Part shown: piece after piece, positions 1 through 15,000 of the stretch
Layout of the letters: each line of letters begins with the position of its first letter
How positions within the stretch are numbered: position 1 is the stretch's first letter
Assembly (NCBI GenBank): GCA_030549495.1
Contig: JAUIRK010001055.1
Location: forward strand, 867,001 to 931,000
DNA length: 64,000 nucleotides
From: Nectonema munidae
Taxonomy: Eukaryota > Nematomorpha > Nectonematoida > Nectonematidae
Reading direction: 5' to 3'
Translations under genes and position numbers: made by a program
Notes under the pieces: model-generated
Database searches by the model: none
Told to the model about the DNA's origin: nothing
The model's input: the letters and a program-made list of their open reading frames with translations, nothing else

Positions 1-3000
1 GTCACTCAACTTCGTATTCGCAGAGGGTTTGTAGTGCACCTTCGACGCCAGTTGCCGCAACACACTTTCTTCGTGATGGCGAATCGCAATATTCTCAAAT
101 TCAGAAGCACTTGATATTATTTCAATCAGGCCTCTCAGCTTCGTTTTTACACTCAACGACATGGCGAAGAGCTCAATCGTCGTATAACTGATGTAGTAGT
201 AGGCTGCAATCATGCCCAAGTTTAGAGGCTGTGTGTATATGTCTTCTTCTATACTGATGCACTAAAAAGATAGCATGGGATGAGTGGAGACAATGAAAAG
301 GAGTGTTTGTTCGCTTAACCCCTTTTATATTCAGGAACTAGCATCACCAAAATTGAGATAGACCTGCTGAGCATATTAAAAGGTTCTTAGAATTCCCAAA
401 AATCAATATTACTTTATATCAATAGCAAATTGCTCATTTAAATAATATTTAAAAATTATACAATAATTACTTAATTGCTTTTAGTAATACGTGAAACAGT
501 TTTTGTTAAGGATATATATAAATATATCTATAGATAGATAGAATTTAAATTTAATTTAAAGGCGACTATTATAAATAATGGGAAATGAAAATTCATTTTT
601 GATATTTTACCTTTTTTTCATCTAAATTAAGACATTTTGAATTAGTTATTTTTTATACTACTCGAGATTCTTCGCTCTAATATCATTGCTATTATTTTGT
701 TATCACTGTTTTAAACTGATAAATAAAAAGAATGTCGATTTTTCTTTTTATGAAACCGTATAAGAATATCTACACATACTTTACATTTCGAGTCAATTAG
801 TGGAAATGGGCTTTTTCTTAAATTATTTCATTGCAAATGAAAGAAAGAAAAAAAACTTACTTTAGACTGTTCCAAATCTTTAAGCGTAGATTCTACCAGT
901 TGGGAAAGATGATCTGACATGTGGCGATGCGTTATGCCCTGAAGGTTGTAATAGTTGGGATTTTGGGTCATTCGTCGGTACAACAAAGTCCAAGTCAGGT
1001 AGTCAACAGCATCTTGCTTGTTTTCAATGGTTTTTGTGACGATTTCAGCATTAAAGTGGTCATGCAAACAGTGGTCTAAGTGACTCTCAATAGGCAATGG
1101 CTCATAGAGAAACTTTTTAAAGAAATCTTTCTTCGAAGATTGGCAGAGAATGAGGCATTTACCTTCTTGATCTTTGAGGGGGCGATTTGCTTTTCCCACC
1201 ATCTCAAGTACTTCTGTTATGGGGTAGTCGAGGTAAGCGTGAATCTTTCCGCTGTAAAACTGTGTATCCATGATGATTGTGCAGTATGCGTACAAATTCA
1301 AACTACACACAATACTACGAACACAAACCAAGACCTGAAGTTTTTCAGTGGTGAAGAGTCTTTCAACAATTTCCTTTTCAGAAAGAGAAAGGCCTTCATG
1401 GAGAAAAGCGACGCCATTGCTCAAGGTTTCAAGCAAGGCCTTATCTTTGATATGCTCCAAATATTCTTGTGGGATGGCGGTCGAAGTGAGAAGAAATCTA
1501 CTAGGCTGAGCATCAGCTGCAGCAAAGGTCAGAAGCTCGATCGCTGTGATCTTGGCTTGTTTACGAGTCGCTACAAAGATCAAACACGGCTTACTAGCTC
1601 CACAGTACTTGACTATTCCAGAATAAACGGGCTTAGCCATTGCTGTTAGGCGAGATTGCGTATGGGCAATTGAAAAGCCTTGGATGTGCAATTCAAGAGG
1701 AACAGGGCGCACGTTCGGATGAAAGTTGAAGCTCGTCGCTGCAGATTGAATTCCAATCCACTGCGCAACGTCTTTAGCACAAGACAAGGGAGAACTCACA
1801 GCGATTATACGAATCTGCTCTCCCAGCTGGGAGGCCATGTATCGCATGCGAGAGCAAACAACTTCGAGAACAGGACCAATATCCCCCTCGATCATCTGGA
1901 GTTTATCGACGATGAACAAGCGAACGGCTTGAACACTTTTTCGTTGCTTCCATCGTCTAGACATGACGTCCCATTGCTGGGCAGTTGCAACTATCAGATT
2001 GGCCTTGCTGATCGCTCTAAGCTGGGCACTCGTTTCGCTTGCAATGCCTATATATACTATTTTCTTATTGAGCTGGGAAAAGCGTTCTGACCAGTAGGTG
2101 GCAATTGACTCAGCAACTTCTTCTGCAAGAGGCGTTACAAAGACAGCCTTATCATTGGCCGAACTTTTAGAAAAGAAGCGGAGCAGGGCAAACTCAATGC
2201 AGATGCTTTTGCCACTGCCATTTGGAGCGCCTATGAACACGTTTTCATCCGTGTTGTACAAAGCGTTGAATGTTTGCGTTTGAATGGGATTGAAAAGCGC
2301 AAACATCTTTTGATAAAGTGATTCATATTCTTCGTTTCGAAGCGCTGAAATAGGTAGAGGTTGTAGATCAAGCAATTCTGTAGGCGGCGGGTACTTCTCA
2401 GGCAAGATCAAATGACGAAAAGACACAGCAAGTCTCGTTTCAGGCGCTAAAACAAAAATAAGGGTTAGTCAGGAGCATGATAAAACTCAACAATTAAATT
2501 ATAGACTATTTCAATAGTGATCTTTTTTCAAGTCAAAGGGCATTAGAAATGTCTTCTCAATATGTCATGCCCCTTTGTAGAGCAATGCTTTAAATAAGAA
2601 GATTGTTTAAAAAATAAAGTAAACTCTCGATAACTCGAAGCTAAATTTTAGTCCAAGTCCCACTTGTATATTACCTATTTATAATTTCCTTTTTAATTCG
2701 AAGTCTGATAAAGCAAAACTTCGCGCTTAACTCGAAGTGAACCAAAATGCGTTTGATGTCGACATCTATATTTCAACACTTGAATCAAACTTATAGTTAT
2801 TGATTTTTTTGTCTATAAAATTTTCCAACGTACTATATCTATTTCTTCTTTATTAATTTTGAAAAGAAACAAATATTATTTTAATGAAAACTTTCTGCTG
2901 CCAGTATTGATATAAAATATTTAGAGAGAACTTTATCTAATTGGCTAAAATCAGCAGAAAAAACAAAAGCTTCATACAAAATATAGTAATATAACACGAA

Positions 3001-6000
3001 AAAGTATAAGAACAACACTTACTCTGATGTACAATAGGCCCTTCACTTGTGGTTCACAAACGCAAGAACACGTAACATACCTGTTTCGGGACCGATACTG
3101 CAGCCTAAGGAATTAAAATTTGATCAGGAGTTAGGACATTCAAATTTTGCCTGTAGTGAAGGATGATTAAATCATGTTGACAAATCGATTATGAATATTC
3201 TACCAAAGATACCAACTACACATCAGACAACATCAACAATGCAGATGAAACTGCATTATTTTACAAGCTTTTACCAAACAAATCACTTGTACACAAAAAT
3301 GAACTTTGTTCTGGAGGAAAGTTATCAAAAGATAGACCTACAATTTTAATTTGTGCCACATGCCTGGAAGTGATACGTCTTTGTTTGTTCTCGAAGAGAA
3401 CTTTGCTGTTTCAAAGGAATCAAGAGTCAACCTTGTGAATATAAAGCCAACAAAAAAGCATGGGCGACACAAACTTTGTTTACTGAATGTCACAATAGTG
3501 CTGGCAAACGATTTGGTCAACGAAAACAAAAAATAACACTTATCCGAGACAACGATCCATCCTATCCAAACATTAAACGCAATAACAATGAACTATTTAT
3601 TTGCCATCAAATGCAACAACTCATACCCAACCATTGAATAAAGGTGTTATAAAAAAAATCAAAGAAAAGTACAGAAGAGATATTATTGAAAAATTAATTG
3701 TATCAATCGATACAAGTGGTACAGAATATACAATTTCTGTGTTACCAACATTACGCATGTTTTAAGCATGCACATTTTGCAACAAATAATGAAAGTAATA
3801 CTCTTGATAATTTTGATAATGAGAATATTTCTTTAGTAGAGTTAGAGCAAAATCTCTTCGAGTTGTTTCATATTTTTTCCAGTAATTAATTTTAAATACG
3901 TTAATTAAGTATTTAAAATCATTATTTCTCCTCCATAAACAATGTATCTTTATCAGTTTGCATATGTTTCGAGGGAAGGGAGAAACAAACATGATACCAA
4001 TGATCCAATATTTAGACAGAAGGGAGAAAAAAACACTCTACCAATAATCATATTTTAGTTCTAATGTTTTGATTGATTCAAATAAATAATGCAAAGAGAT
4101 ATGCTGAGTCAATGTCGGCCTTCTTAAAATGCCAACTTTATCGTTTAAGTAGGAAATATCTCTATACCACTTTCTAAAACAAAAAATAGAAAAATTTACT
4201 TTCAACCATTGGGTTTTTAAAACTTTGGGAGCCACTGTACTAGAGTGCTAGTAGATAAGTCTTTTATCCACGGACATTTTTACGTTAAAAGAAATCAAAG
4301 TATATAGGAAGAGTAATGCAGGATCAATTTGAATAATAATAATAGACAATACCAAAGATTGTCTCGTGAATTTGCATATTTGTTTATACTGCATGCCCAA
4401 TACTATCTCTAAAAACTCGCAAATTTTTGATAAAAAAAGTTCTTGCTAACTATTACAAACAACAAATCTTGAAAACGCGGATTTTAACCCATTTTGAAAA
4501 TCTTTATTAAAACTAAAACTTACAACCGGTTATTCCAAAACATATTAATTATTATTTTTAAAAATATTAAAGTATTTTTATGAAGCTTATTTAAAAGGTA
4601 GGAGAATATGTAAAATTAAATTCTAAAGACTTCCAGGGACGGATCCAGGATTTTGAAAAAGGGGAGGTGAAAGAATATTAATAAAGAGGTGGGAATTCGT
4701 CCCATTTCTTTGTATTTTAAGCTACTTCTGAAGTGTTTTTAAGTGCGTAAAACCAGCATGCCATGTTACCGTCAGAATGAAAGACTATAGCGTTTATATG
4801 AGACAAGTGTCAAACTGAACGATCTCAAATTTGATGGACCAGTCTTCTTTATAAGATTGATCGATATAGTGAATTGAAAAAGTGTATTGATAAAGTTTTA
4901 CGTATAATGGCTTAAACGGAAAAGGATTCTTTTCTAAAAATTGGGTGAAGCTTTACTTCGTTTGTAAACTTTTTTAAGATTTGTATACTCGAATGATGTT
5001 AATTGACTTAAAACTGGCATATAAATGAAACTGCATAAAAAAGGTTGAGAACTAATTTTAAGAATATATAAAAAATAAATACTAACAAAAATATGAACAA
5101 TTAGGACATTCAAAATCTAAAAAACACAGTTAATGTAACCATCAAGTGTTGAAAGCGAAAGAGCTTTCTTTTGTAGAATTTTTTCAACTTTTGTTCAAAT
5201 ATACCTCAAAGAACATTGAAGGCTTTCTATTATGCTTTTTAAGAATATGAGGTGTTATTTTTAGAATAAACGAAATGTTAACAGGGTGAAAAAATATTAC
5301 GTATTGCTTTAATTTCAAAAAAGGAAAAATTTAATTTTTTGTTTGTTTATGCTAAAAGATATATAATTTATAAATGCTTGGGATATAAAAGATAGCCCGT
5401 CACTTACGCATATCATGGATGTATGACTATATTATATATCTACAAGTAATACATATGTTTCCGTAAATATATGTAATTATTTGAACATTAAAAAGTAATT
5501 TTGGGAAATTTTTGTTTACAAACCGGATTTATAATTTTCGGTTATTTTTCAACGCTACTCACAACTCTACAAAAATGTACACACTTTATGGCAAATTTTG
5601 CAAATCTACACTCTAGACTGGACGAAATGTTGATAATTAAAGCCATCAAAGAATTCGAACGTTCAGATTTAAATAATCCAGAAGTCAATTTATTTGTTGA
5701 TCTTAAGAATAAAAAATCCCAAAACATTGGAGAGATACTATAATTGAAAATTTATTGTATAAATGCAAAATTGAATACCTATCCAGCGGTCAGAAACAAT
5801 TCGAATAAAGTATTGAGGAGGCAAGGGCTCAAAAACAGGAACAAAAAAGGTTAATATGTGTTCGTCGCTAGCAAATTTGTCCTTAAGGAGAAAGTATTCG
5901 TGGTGTAAGATGATTTCACAATCGACATCTTCAACAAATATCCAGAAAGCCTGAAAAAGTGGCATGAAAGAGAGAAAGCAAAATAAAGATTAATGAGATC

Positions 6001-9000
6001 TAACTTGTGAGTTCCCGTGAACTTTTTCATCCCATTTGAAATCAGGGGTAATCGTTAGTTCCACTTTTAAAGTGGATCGTGTTATAGGCTGAATATGAGT
6101 TGACAGTTCCATCTTAGGAATTTGGTGCATGTACTTATGAATGACTTTGCCCATCTTAGGCGCTCTTATCAATTCTCCGATCTCGTTAGGACCCAAATCA
6201 TAAAAGCGCTCCCACGGGAAATTTTTCTTCTCAATTTTTTTAATCACTTCTTCAGGAATCTTCTTGAACTGTCTCAAAGGACACATCGAATGCCACCTAG
6301 GATTGAATATCATGTATTAGCGTGGAGATTAATTAAAAAATAGAGTACATTCTCTTATCTATCATTTTGCTCAACTCAAGAGTCTTCTCAGTTATCTGGG
6401 CCCAGCCTCGATGAAGTACATTTTCGAATATCGCTCGCACCAAACGCCCGGCAGATTGAATAACATAAACCATGTCTGAAGCGAGAGAAAAACCTTCAAG
6501 TTTCAATTGTGAAATATACGCTTGAAGTAAGACGTTGATCTAAAGTAAAAATTTTATTATGTTTCAAGTTCAAATGCAGCTGATAATAATTAAAAGGACC
6601 TTTGCACTTGGTTCTTCTATGCCTTCTTTGATTGGAATGGGAACAAAGTCTAGAAGTTTTTGTAGTTCAAGCTTCTCCTCTTCTCGAACAGCAATATGTC
6701 TGAACTCTGAAGAAAGCGAAAAAACGCGAAACAACTCAATCTGACTCAACGTGGGCTTCAAGAGTTGGTTATAAGTTGCTACGGTTTCATGCGTGCAATA
6801 ATAATGACTCGCTATCTTTCCCAGCTCTGTCATCTAAGAACAAAAAGATCATTCATTATGGTATAAGCTATTTTACCCAAATCTCATCATCTCATACACT
6901 TTTCCAGCCGATACTTGAGTCACATACACTATCCTAAAGTCTAATATAATAAAATTGCCCGTTTGATAATTGCCAGGCGCAAAATTGCCTGAGAGGAAAA
7001 TTTCCATTCAGAAAATTGCCATTGGCAATTTCAAAGATTGATATCCGAGAATATACTGTTTAATCTGATGAAGAAAATAAAGACTCTTTTTACGTTTCCA
7101 ATTTTTAATTTTTCCAAGTAAAGAAGACTAAAATTGTGATTCCAATCTAAAATATTTCCATTTTTTATTTATATTTCTTACGTTATATTCTTTCTTGGAT
7201 ATCAACCCTTGAATTTGTCAATGACAATATTTCTCACTGACAATTTTCTGAATGGAAATTTTCTTGTCGGCCAATTTTGCGTGCACGATCCTAAACTCGT
7301 GAAATAAAGACTAAATTGAAGGGTAAAAATAAACTTTCAACACAAATACTTATGAACTTTGTCTATGTGTAAGGTATAATTTTTAGAGAAACAGAGCAGT
7401 GTTAAAAGAAAGAAAAAGAATTCACTTGCATGTTTCCACTTTTTTTATCATATTTGAGAAGGTTGTTGCGATCTAAAATGAGGGATGCGGAATGAATCAA
7501 GTCAGCGCGCCTTTTTTCAAGCAAAGGATCATTTTGAACCGCACTCAACTCAATTCCATACAGAGTGGGATTTTTAAGCATTCGGATGTACAGATAAGTA
7601 TAGCCGAGCCAGGAACATGCGTCACTGAAGTTTTGAATGTTACCCAGAACTATTTCCGCATTTAGATGGTCCGCCAACCTTGAAATCAATTGACTTTCTA
7701 TCGGCAGCTGTTGATTCAGGAGAGAAAGGTAGAATTGCAGCTCGTTGTGATTTGTTATAAGAATTCCAACGCCTTTGGTGTCGTACTGAGGTCGGCCAGC
7801 GCGACCAAACATCTAAATGTTAGGGGTATACCAAGTGAACAAGTGAAGGAAAGAGGAGATACTTGTAGAACGTCAAGAGCGCCTAACTCAACCCACCTAC
7901 TTTTTTCGGGATTGTATACTTGTGTGCCCTTTATAATGACGGTGTGTGCGGGTAAATTAACACCCCATGCTAAAGTCGAAGTTGAAACAAGGACTTGTAT
8001 GTGTCTATCGGCAAATAGATCTTCAATCAAAGTTCGGTCAACTTTAGACATTCCAGCATGATGAATACCAAATCCATAAGGAAGAAGATCCTTCAATTCA
8101 AGATTCCTGACTTGCTCGGATTCGCTACGCAAAATCTCGGTTGATGCCGAACCTTCTTTAAGGAAAGAGCCTATAGTGTCTTTCGTCAGGCACGTATCTC
8201 TTATGTATCGAGCTGTCTTTCCAGTTTCCTTTCTTGAGTGCACAAAAATCAGAACCTAAATAAACAATTGACAAGGTAATGAGGCTTTATTTAAAAAATT
8301 GATATATATTATGTAACTTTAGATTTACGTTACGGTATTACTAAAAAATACTATATACATAGGTTTTACACCAAAAAATGCCACTTTTTCTATGATCCAA
8401 CAAATATCTAAGTGCCTTCTGTTCTTAGATTTATTATTACCAGGCCTATTGTTGCATGAAGGATCATTTTTAGTATTTGGCAGAAGTAAGAAGGAAATAG
8501 GTTTACTTGAAGTAAACGTCGGCATTATAATTATCAAAGGTAGTTTGGATATCGCTCCAGTTAATTTGAATAATCACATGATCAACAATTGCTTGCGATG
8601 TTTTTTAAGACTACAATTAGGCATCCTAAATTTTAAAATAGTAGAAAGAAAAAGATAATACCATTTTTAAAATTGGATGGTGTAAATACTGAAATTTTTA
8701 ATTCATTACATGTTTAATACCAAGAATATTACATGTATACAAGCCCCTTTAATGCTGTTTATGCCGAGGTGGAGAATGAGGTTGAGCTCTCATTTTCTAT
8801 AAAATACCTCTAATGGCACATGCGTCTCCTATAGCCTATGAACAGCAAGTCTTCAGATCTGCCTTCAAGTGGCGGGGTTGTTTAAAACTAAACGATCTAA
8901 GGCGAAAGCGAGTGACAGGCGCTTAAACCTGTAGCTCCGGGTAGAATCAACTCGTTAGCCTTGGTTGGCTGTGGTTCTAGGAGAAAATAACTCTGATTTT

Positions 9001-12000
9001 AAATTTCCACTGCCTTGTGGTTAAGTACTTGGTTGTACAAAGGCTATTGGTTTCCAGTCCTGAATGAAAAACTGGTTTGGCGCCAGGAAGGGCATCCTGT
9101 CTGTAAAATCCCTTTGCTTCTATTTACATTATGCATAGAAAAACATGGAAAAGAAGCTGCAAACAAATGGCCAACCCTGGTTAGCTGGGAAAACGGCCAT
9201 GCCCGGAAGGGCGAATGGATGATGATGATGATTACATGTATACAAACTGGAAAACATTTTTAGAGTATCAGCAAAACGAAGAAAATTTATAACATCTTGA
9301 AAAGTCTTAAGTTATAACGGTTTAAGGATGGCTAAGCCAAGTTGTAGTGAATCTAATTACAAATCGAGCATGTGTATGTGATGCAAAATAAAAAGGATTG
9401 GCCTGAAAAAATATAAAAGAGATACCTGAGACTTTCCAGCATTGTCCATAACTTTCTCATACAAAATCTCGTTGATGAGGGCAAGCTTTTTAACAGCTTT
9501 TTTCTCAGTAATCCCAATATACTGTTGTTGTAGTGGGACAGGTCTAAAACTGTTATCAAAGAAGAATAAGCCTGTCGATAAGTCAACTCTCAAAAAGGTA
9601 GCAACATCTTCGTAATTGGGGAGCGTTGCGCTGAGGCCGATTAATCTAACATCTTCCTGGCTAGTTTCGATATTGCGAATTGTTCTAGCAATAAGGCATT
9701 CCAAAACAGGACCACGATCATCGTGCAATAGATGGATTTCATCGAACACGATCAATCGAACAAGTTGCGTGTAGGAACGCTCACCTCCTTTGCGAGTGAC
9801 TATGTCCCATTTTTCAGGAGTGCACACAATGACTTGCGTAGATTGGATCTGTTCTTTGTTGAGTTGGTGATCCCCAGTTAACTCAGAAACTTTTATATTA
9901 TAGGGAGCCAGCTTCTATGGAATCATGAAAAAATTATGCTGGTATGAAGGTAAATAAGGTGCTTCATACTTTAGAAAAATTGCCCACCATCTCTTGAACT
10001 AAAGACTTCATTGGAGCAATGTAGACTATTTTAAACTCATCTGCATTAATTGTTCCATCCGCATTTATATACTTTCCTATGAGTCGCATCATCGCAAGCA
10101 AAGCAACATTCGTTTTACCTGCTCCTGTAGGCGCGCACAACAAAACATTTTGATCCGTTTCCATAATAACAGTCTTCAAGTGACTTTGAATGCGATTTAA
10201 GGTTTTCAAGCCTTGAAAAGCGTGCTGAGCAAACGTCGGTAGTTCACTAATCGGAAAGAGCGCCTCATTCGACTTAAACTGTTTGCATTTCAATGCAGGA
10301 ATGTGAACCTCTTCAAAATCTAAAATATCATAAATGATAAATGCGGGTAATGATAATAAAAGAGACAAACTTTTTCGCTGCTTTCTGAAAGATCCAACAG
10401 GAAGATGGCACTTTTTGTTAGACATGAAATGACTGCCTTGAGAAAAGGTCAAATCTTCCAAATCTAAAATTTGTCGCGTACCAGGAATCGTCTTAGATGA
10501 GACATCTGTTTCAGTTGTATCCATTTCTTCAAGCTCAGCGCCATCCGATCGCGAATGACGAGCTGCTAAGCGCCGAGATCTTTCTTGCTATTAAAAGTAA
10601 CGTCAAATGTTTACTGTGGATAAGTTATGAGGTTAATCATGCCGACCAGAGAACAATACTGCTTTTTTAAGAAACAATGACCCAAATGAGTAGATGATAA
10701 AAATTAAGGCTTTTTAATTTCTTTTAAACTTTTTTATTTTTATAAAGAGGTTTGGAATTTTTGAAAAAATACGAAATATTTTTTATGATTGCAAAAGATA
10801 AATTATTATTTAAAGATCTATGTTTATAATTAGTTAAATAAAACTTGGAAAAAATCTAATGGAGAAACAAATTTTCCTTCTTGAATGTTTACCAAAAGAA
10901 GATACAAAATTTAAAAAAGGCAATATATTGGTAATGGTACGACCTTGAGTTATCGAATCCAGCATCTAACCAACCACACTCACGCTCCTATATATAATAT
11001 CAAATAAAATTCTAAAATTAGCTTTTCAGGGTAAGAATAATCTTGCAATAATTAATAAATTGCATTTATATTTTATGAAATCCTTAAAATTGAGATAAAT
11101 CTAAAAACTAGAACAGATAAATCCTGACTAAGAACTATATTTATAATGAAAATTGTAGTTGAAGTCACAAATTTATATCGTCAAAATAAATTGGTGACTG
11201 CATTTGCAAGTGTCCCGTGAAAACACAGTAAATAAAAGAAAATATAATTTATCTTTACATGGACAGCGGAATCAGGCTTTTGGGTATTCTTCAACTCTTC
11301 CAAGATGAAAGCGGTTTCAGGGTCATTCCTTATTTCTTGCTCAATGCGATCTTTCTCGGCCTTGCTCTGAGCTTGATTCAGTGAAATGCACTTGACAATC
11401 ATTTTGCGATGCTGCCTCAACTTTCGAATCAGAGCAAAGTGTTCGAAGCCGAGTAAGGGAACAAGCGAGTTCTCTAATTCAACGTCATCGTTTGAAGTGC
11501 GCAGTATTTGCATTATTTCCTCCGTCTTCGACTTGGCCACGATGACGTCACTGTATATTTTTGTTAGTTGCCTCTGCAGCCAATAAGCATCGATGTCACG
11601 CGCCTTCAAACTCTTTCCCGAATAGCTAGAATCCATTTTCTCCCCCGAAATATTTCTTTCAAGCTAAAAAAGATGCTTTGCAATATAAAAAATCAAATCA
11701 AAAGCATTATCATTAGGAAGCAAATATCAGATAAAATATAATGCAGGCTTCTTTTTAATAGTGATAACTTCTAATAGAACAGGATAAATAAACACTTTCG
11801 TTTATAAGTTAATGCTTATATAAAAAGTAGGCTTCCGCAGGGTAAATAAAGGATTTTGTAAAGTTCTGAATTAGTGAAGGCTTTTTTATATTTTATATAA
11901 TATCATTTTCTAAATTTTTAGCGATCGAGAATAAATTTACACGAAGTCCTAAGGTGGTTAGAAGGAAATATTTAATTATTTCTTTAAAAAATATGAAAAT

Positions 12001-15000
12001 CTTATCTTAATTAATAAGCAGTGGACATCGCAGAACAAGTGTGCACGAAAGTGTATTAAAAATAAAACTTACAAAAAGAGATTAAATTAAGGAAGCATTC
12101 AAATATATTGTGCAATGCATGCACCCATAAAAGTAAATGCAGTTATTTCAAACCTTGGCTTGAAGAGTGGCATCAAATTCAGCTTCCTCGCCCATTTCAT
12201 CATCATCACTACCCTCTTTCACTTCACCAAAAGCGTCGTCGTCATCCTCATCCCCGGATTCTTCAAATTGAACATTCACTCCATAAGTTTCATCGACATT
12301 TGATTCTTAAATAGTAAGCAAACTCATTACTAACTTATTTGCTTTCCCAAAAAATCTCAATTGCATTTGTTTTCTTCTAAAAAATTTTGCCAATTCGAAA
12401 AGATTTATAAGGCCGAAAACTTATGATTTGCAAAATAAAGGCAAAGAAATGCAAACTCCAATTGTCAACTAAAATTCAATAATAAAGATTTGTGGGAAGA
12501 TGACTTTATGCGTAAAGCGCAGGCCATAGATTTCATGTTCTTAGTTTGACTGCCACTCACTCACATGACATATCGATCACTTCAATTATGGAAAATTATG
12601 TTTTCCCTTTAGATGTAACATTGAGAATTTATGTCTATTGCACAAATAAAATTTTTTGACTGCCAATAAGTTTAGTAGTAAAATGTAATATTGAAAAATA
12701 TACATTCAAGGTGAAAGATATATTTCAACTTATTATTATCGATTACTTACAAAATAAAATTTATCCTGCATAACACTATAAAAACCTTGAAGAGAACTAC
12801 TACCAGAAACAAGACTGGTTTTACATTATTACATTCCAATTCATTTACATTATTTGCTCTTGGTTTGATTTATTACAGTCCACCCTCAGTATTGGCGGGG
12901 GTTAGGTTCCAAGACGTATTCGCGAATAATGAAAATCCGCGAATACGCGTAACTTTTCTGAAAGTAACTTAGCTAATTATTTCGATTGTATGTAGAAATT
13001 TTATACTTTTTAGAACATTAATTTGAACATGTTAGCATCTTTTAACCCATTAAACAACTTTATTTTGATACTATATACTCAAACTTGTCTATACGAAAAT
13101 GTTAAGTTCTTCTGTTTTATGTAACTTATTTTTTTAAAATTTACCTCCAGAGTAAAAAATTAAAAAAAGATAAAAATTAAGACTTTTTTTAAGACTTGAG
13201 TTTCTCATATAAGAAAAATTTTCTTAACACTAAATTTAAAAACAAATTGTTTTTATGCAAATAACAAAGATGACCAAAACTTTAAAATAAGGTCTTATGA
13301 AAATAGAGAATGTATAAAATAGAGGATTGTTATATCTTCTCTGATGCTACATCCTCCTTTTTATCATCTTCAAGAATCGAATTATTAGTCTTTTTTAGAG
13401 GGTGTAAAAACATAGTGCTAGGAAGTTGAGATTGATGTTTTTAGTTTGTAAAAAAGGAAAAAAAAATGTAAATTTGGCGAATTGGTCAATTTTCCGCAAG
13501 TAGTTATATCTCTGCAAAAAACCGCGAATAAGCGGGGGTTGACTGTATTTAGCTAAGATTTTTAAATCTTATTCGTTTAAATTTTACAGCCTACTTCAAT
13601 CCTCTAAGCTTTTTGAATTTTTAAAAAAAGTAAAACTGAAAAACTTTCTAATTCGAACCTATTTGTGGAAATGAATGTGCCTTTTCATCTGATTAACCTA
13701 CACAAAATACACTTGCGCATCTTAGGAACATTTCTAAGTCTTTCTAGGAAACTACTTCTTGGCAAGTTTTTGTCTTGAACTCAGTAAATCCTAAACTTCT
13801 TCTCAATAAATAGATTTTGCCATAGCATTGGCTTTCTACCTAATAGGAAAAAGATTTTGGCGATATTTCTTCTTAAATATTTCATCTACATTGCATATAT
13901 AGTGCAACCTCTCTATATCGAACAGAGTCCTGTGCGGGAAAAATTTTCTACCAACATTCGCAAAAATCGGACCCTCATCTGCCCGTACCCACAAGAAAAG
14001 GATTTGGGTGCCAATGTTTCGCGCAATGTGTTTACAGAATTCTAAAAGTAACTTTTAAATAAAATATCGTTGCTGACTAAAGCAAAAAATGATGATGGAA
14101 ATTACAAAAACTACAAAAAATCACAATTACCGTTTTCAATAAAACACTTTTTTTAAAAATGGGAAATTTTATTCTCAAATTTTGCCTCATAAATAGAAAA
14201 AATTGAACTATCGAATTGAAACATTGTGTATAAAGTTCTTCAGAAGGCACAACAAAATTGAAGAGACATTGAGAAAAGTAATTGATAACGAGAATTGTCA
14301 CAAGAAAGTAGATGTAGATGAATATTTTTTTAATTATAAGTTATCAAATCGTTAGATGTTCAAATCATCTACAACTTAGATCTCAATATCTATTTACGGA
14401 AAATAGATTTTTCCTAAGCTCTGAGATTTAGAAGAGGTAGTAGTTTATATGCGTGTAAGATGAAGAGGCATACCCATTTGCTTAGTCGTATCATCGCTAT
14501 GAAAGTCCGTAATCTTCTTTCCCAAGTTAACCAAAAGAGCAAAGCGCTCATCAGGTAAAGGACCCAACAAACTTTCAACTTCAGCATGTTTGTTCTTCAG
14601 TTTATCATTTTTGAGGGATAAAAGAACTTCATCTGCTGCTCCACACAAAATATCGCGAGGCTGTAAATATAAATAAAATGTTAAAGCAAAACAACGATCG
14701 TACATGTCACCCTCAAATCAGGTGAAAATTGCGCGTGCTAAATACCACGACTGTGGAAAAGAAATATTGGAAAAATTTAGGAAAAAAGTGGGTATATCAA
14801 TGAAATTCATTATTTCTTAAAAGAAAAATATTAGAAAAATTATTTTCTCTTAGCAAAAGAAAATAAAAACAGACTTAAGATTTAGTCACGCATTCCATTT
14901 GAAACAAGACCTATAGTATATCCTCTCATGTTCGAACGGCTTCATATTCCACCACAATACATTTATACCAATAATAAATAATAATCAGTGAGGACGAACA

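Noticed and set aside
1080-2283. Plus-strand open frames of 61-189 codons
   Set aside because: They are antisense shadows of the conserved Brr2 exon 861-2446; the minus-strand product matches Brr2 throughout.
4634-4730. Transposon end CAGGGACGGATCCAGG
   Set aside because: No matching inverted end or target duplication was found in the same intron.
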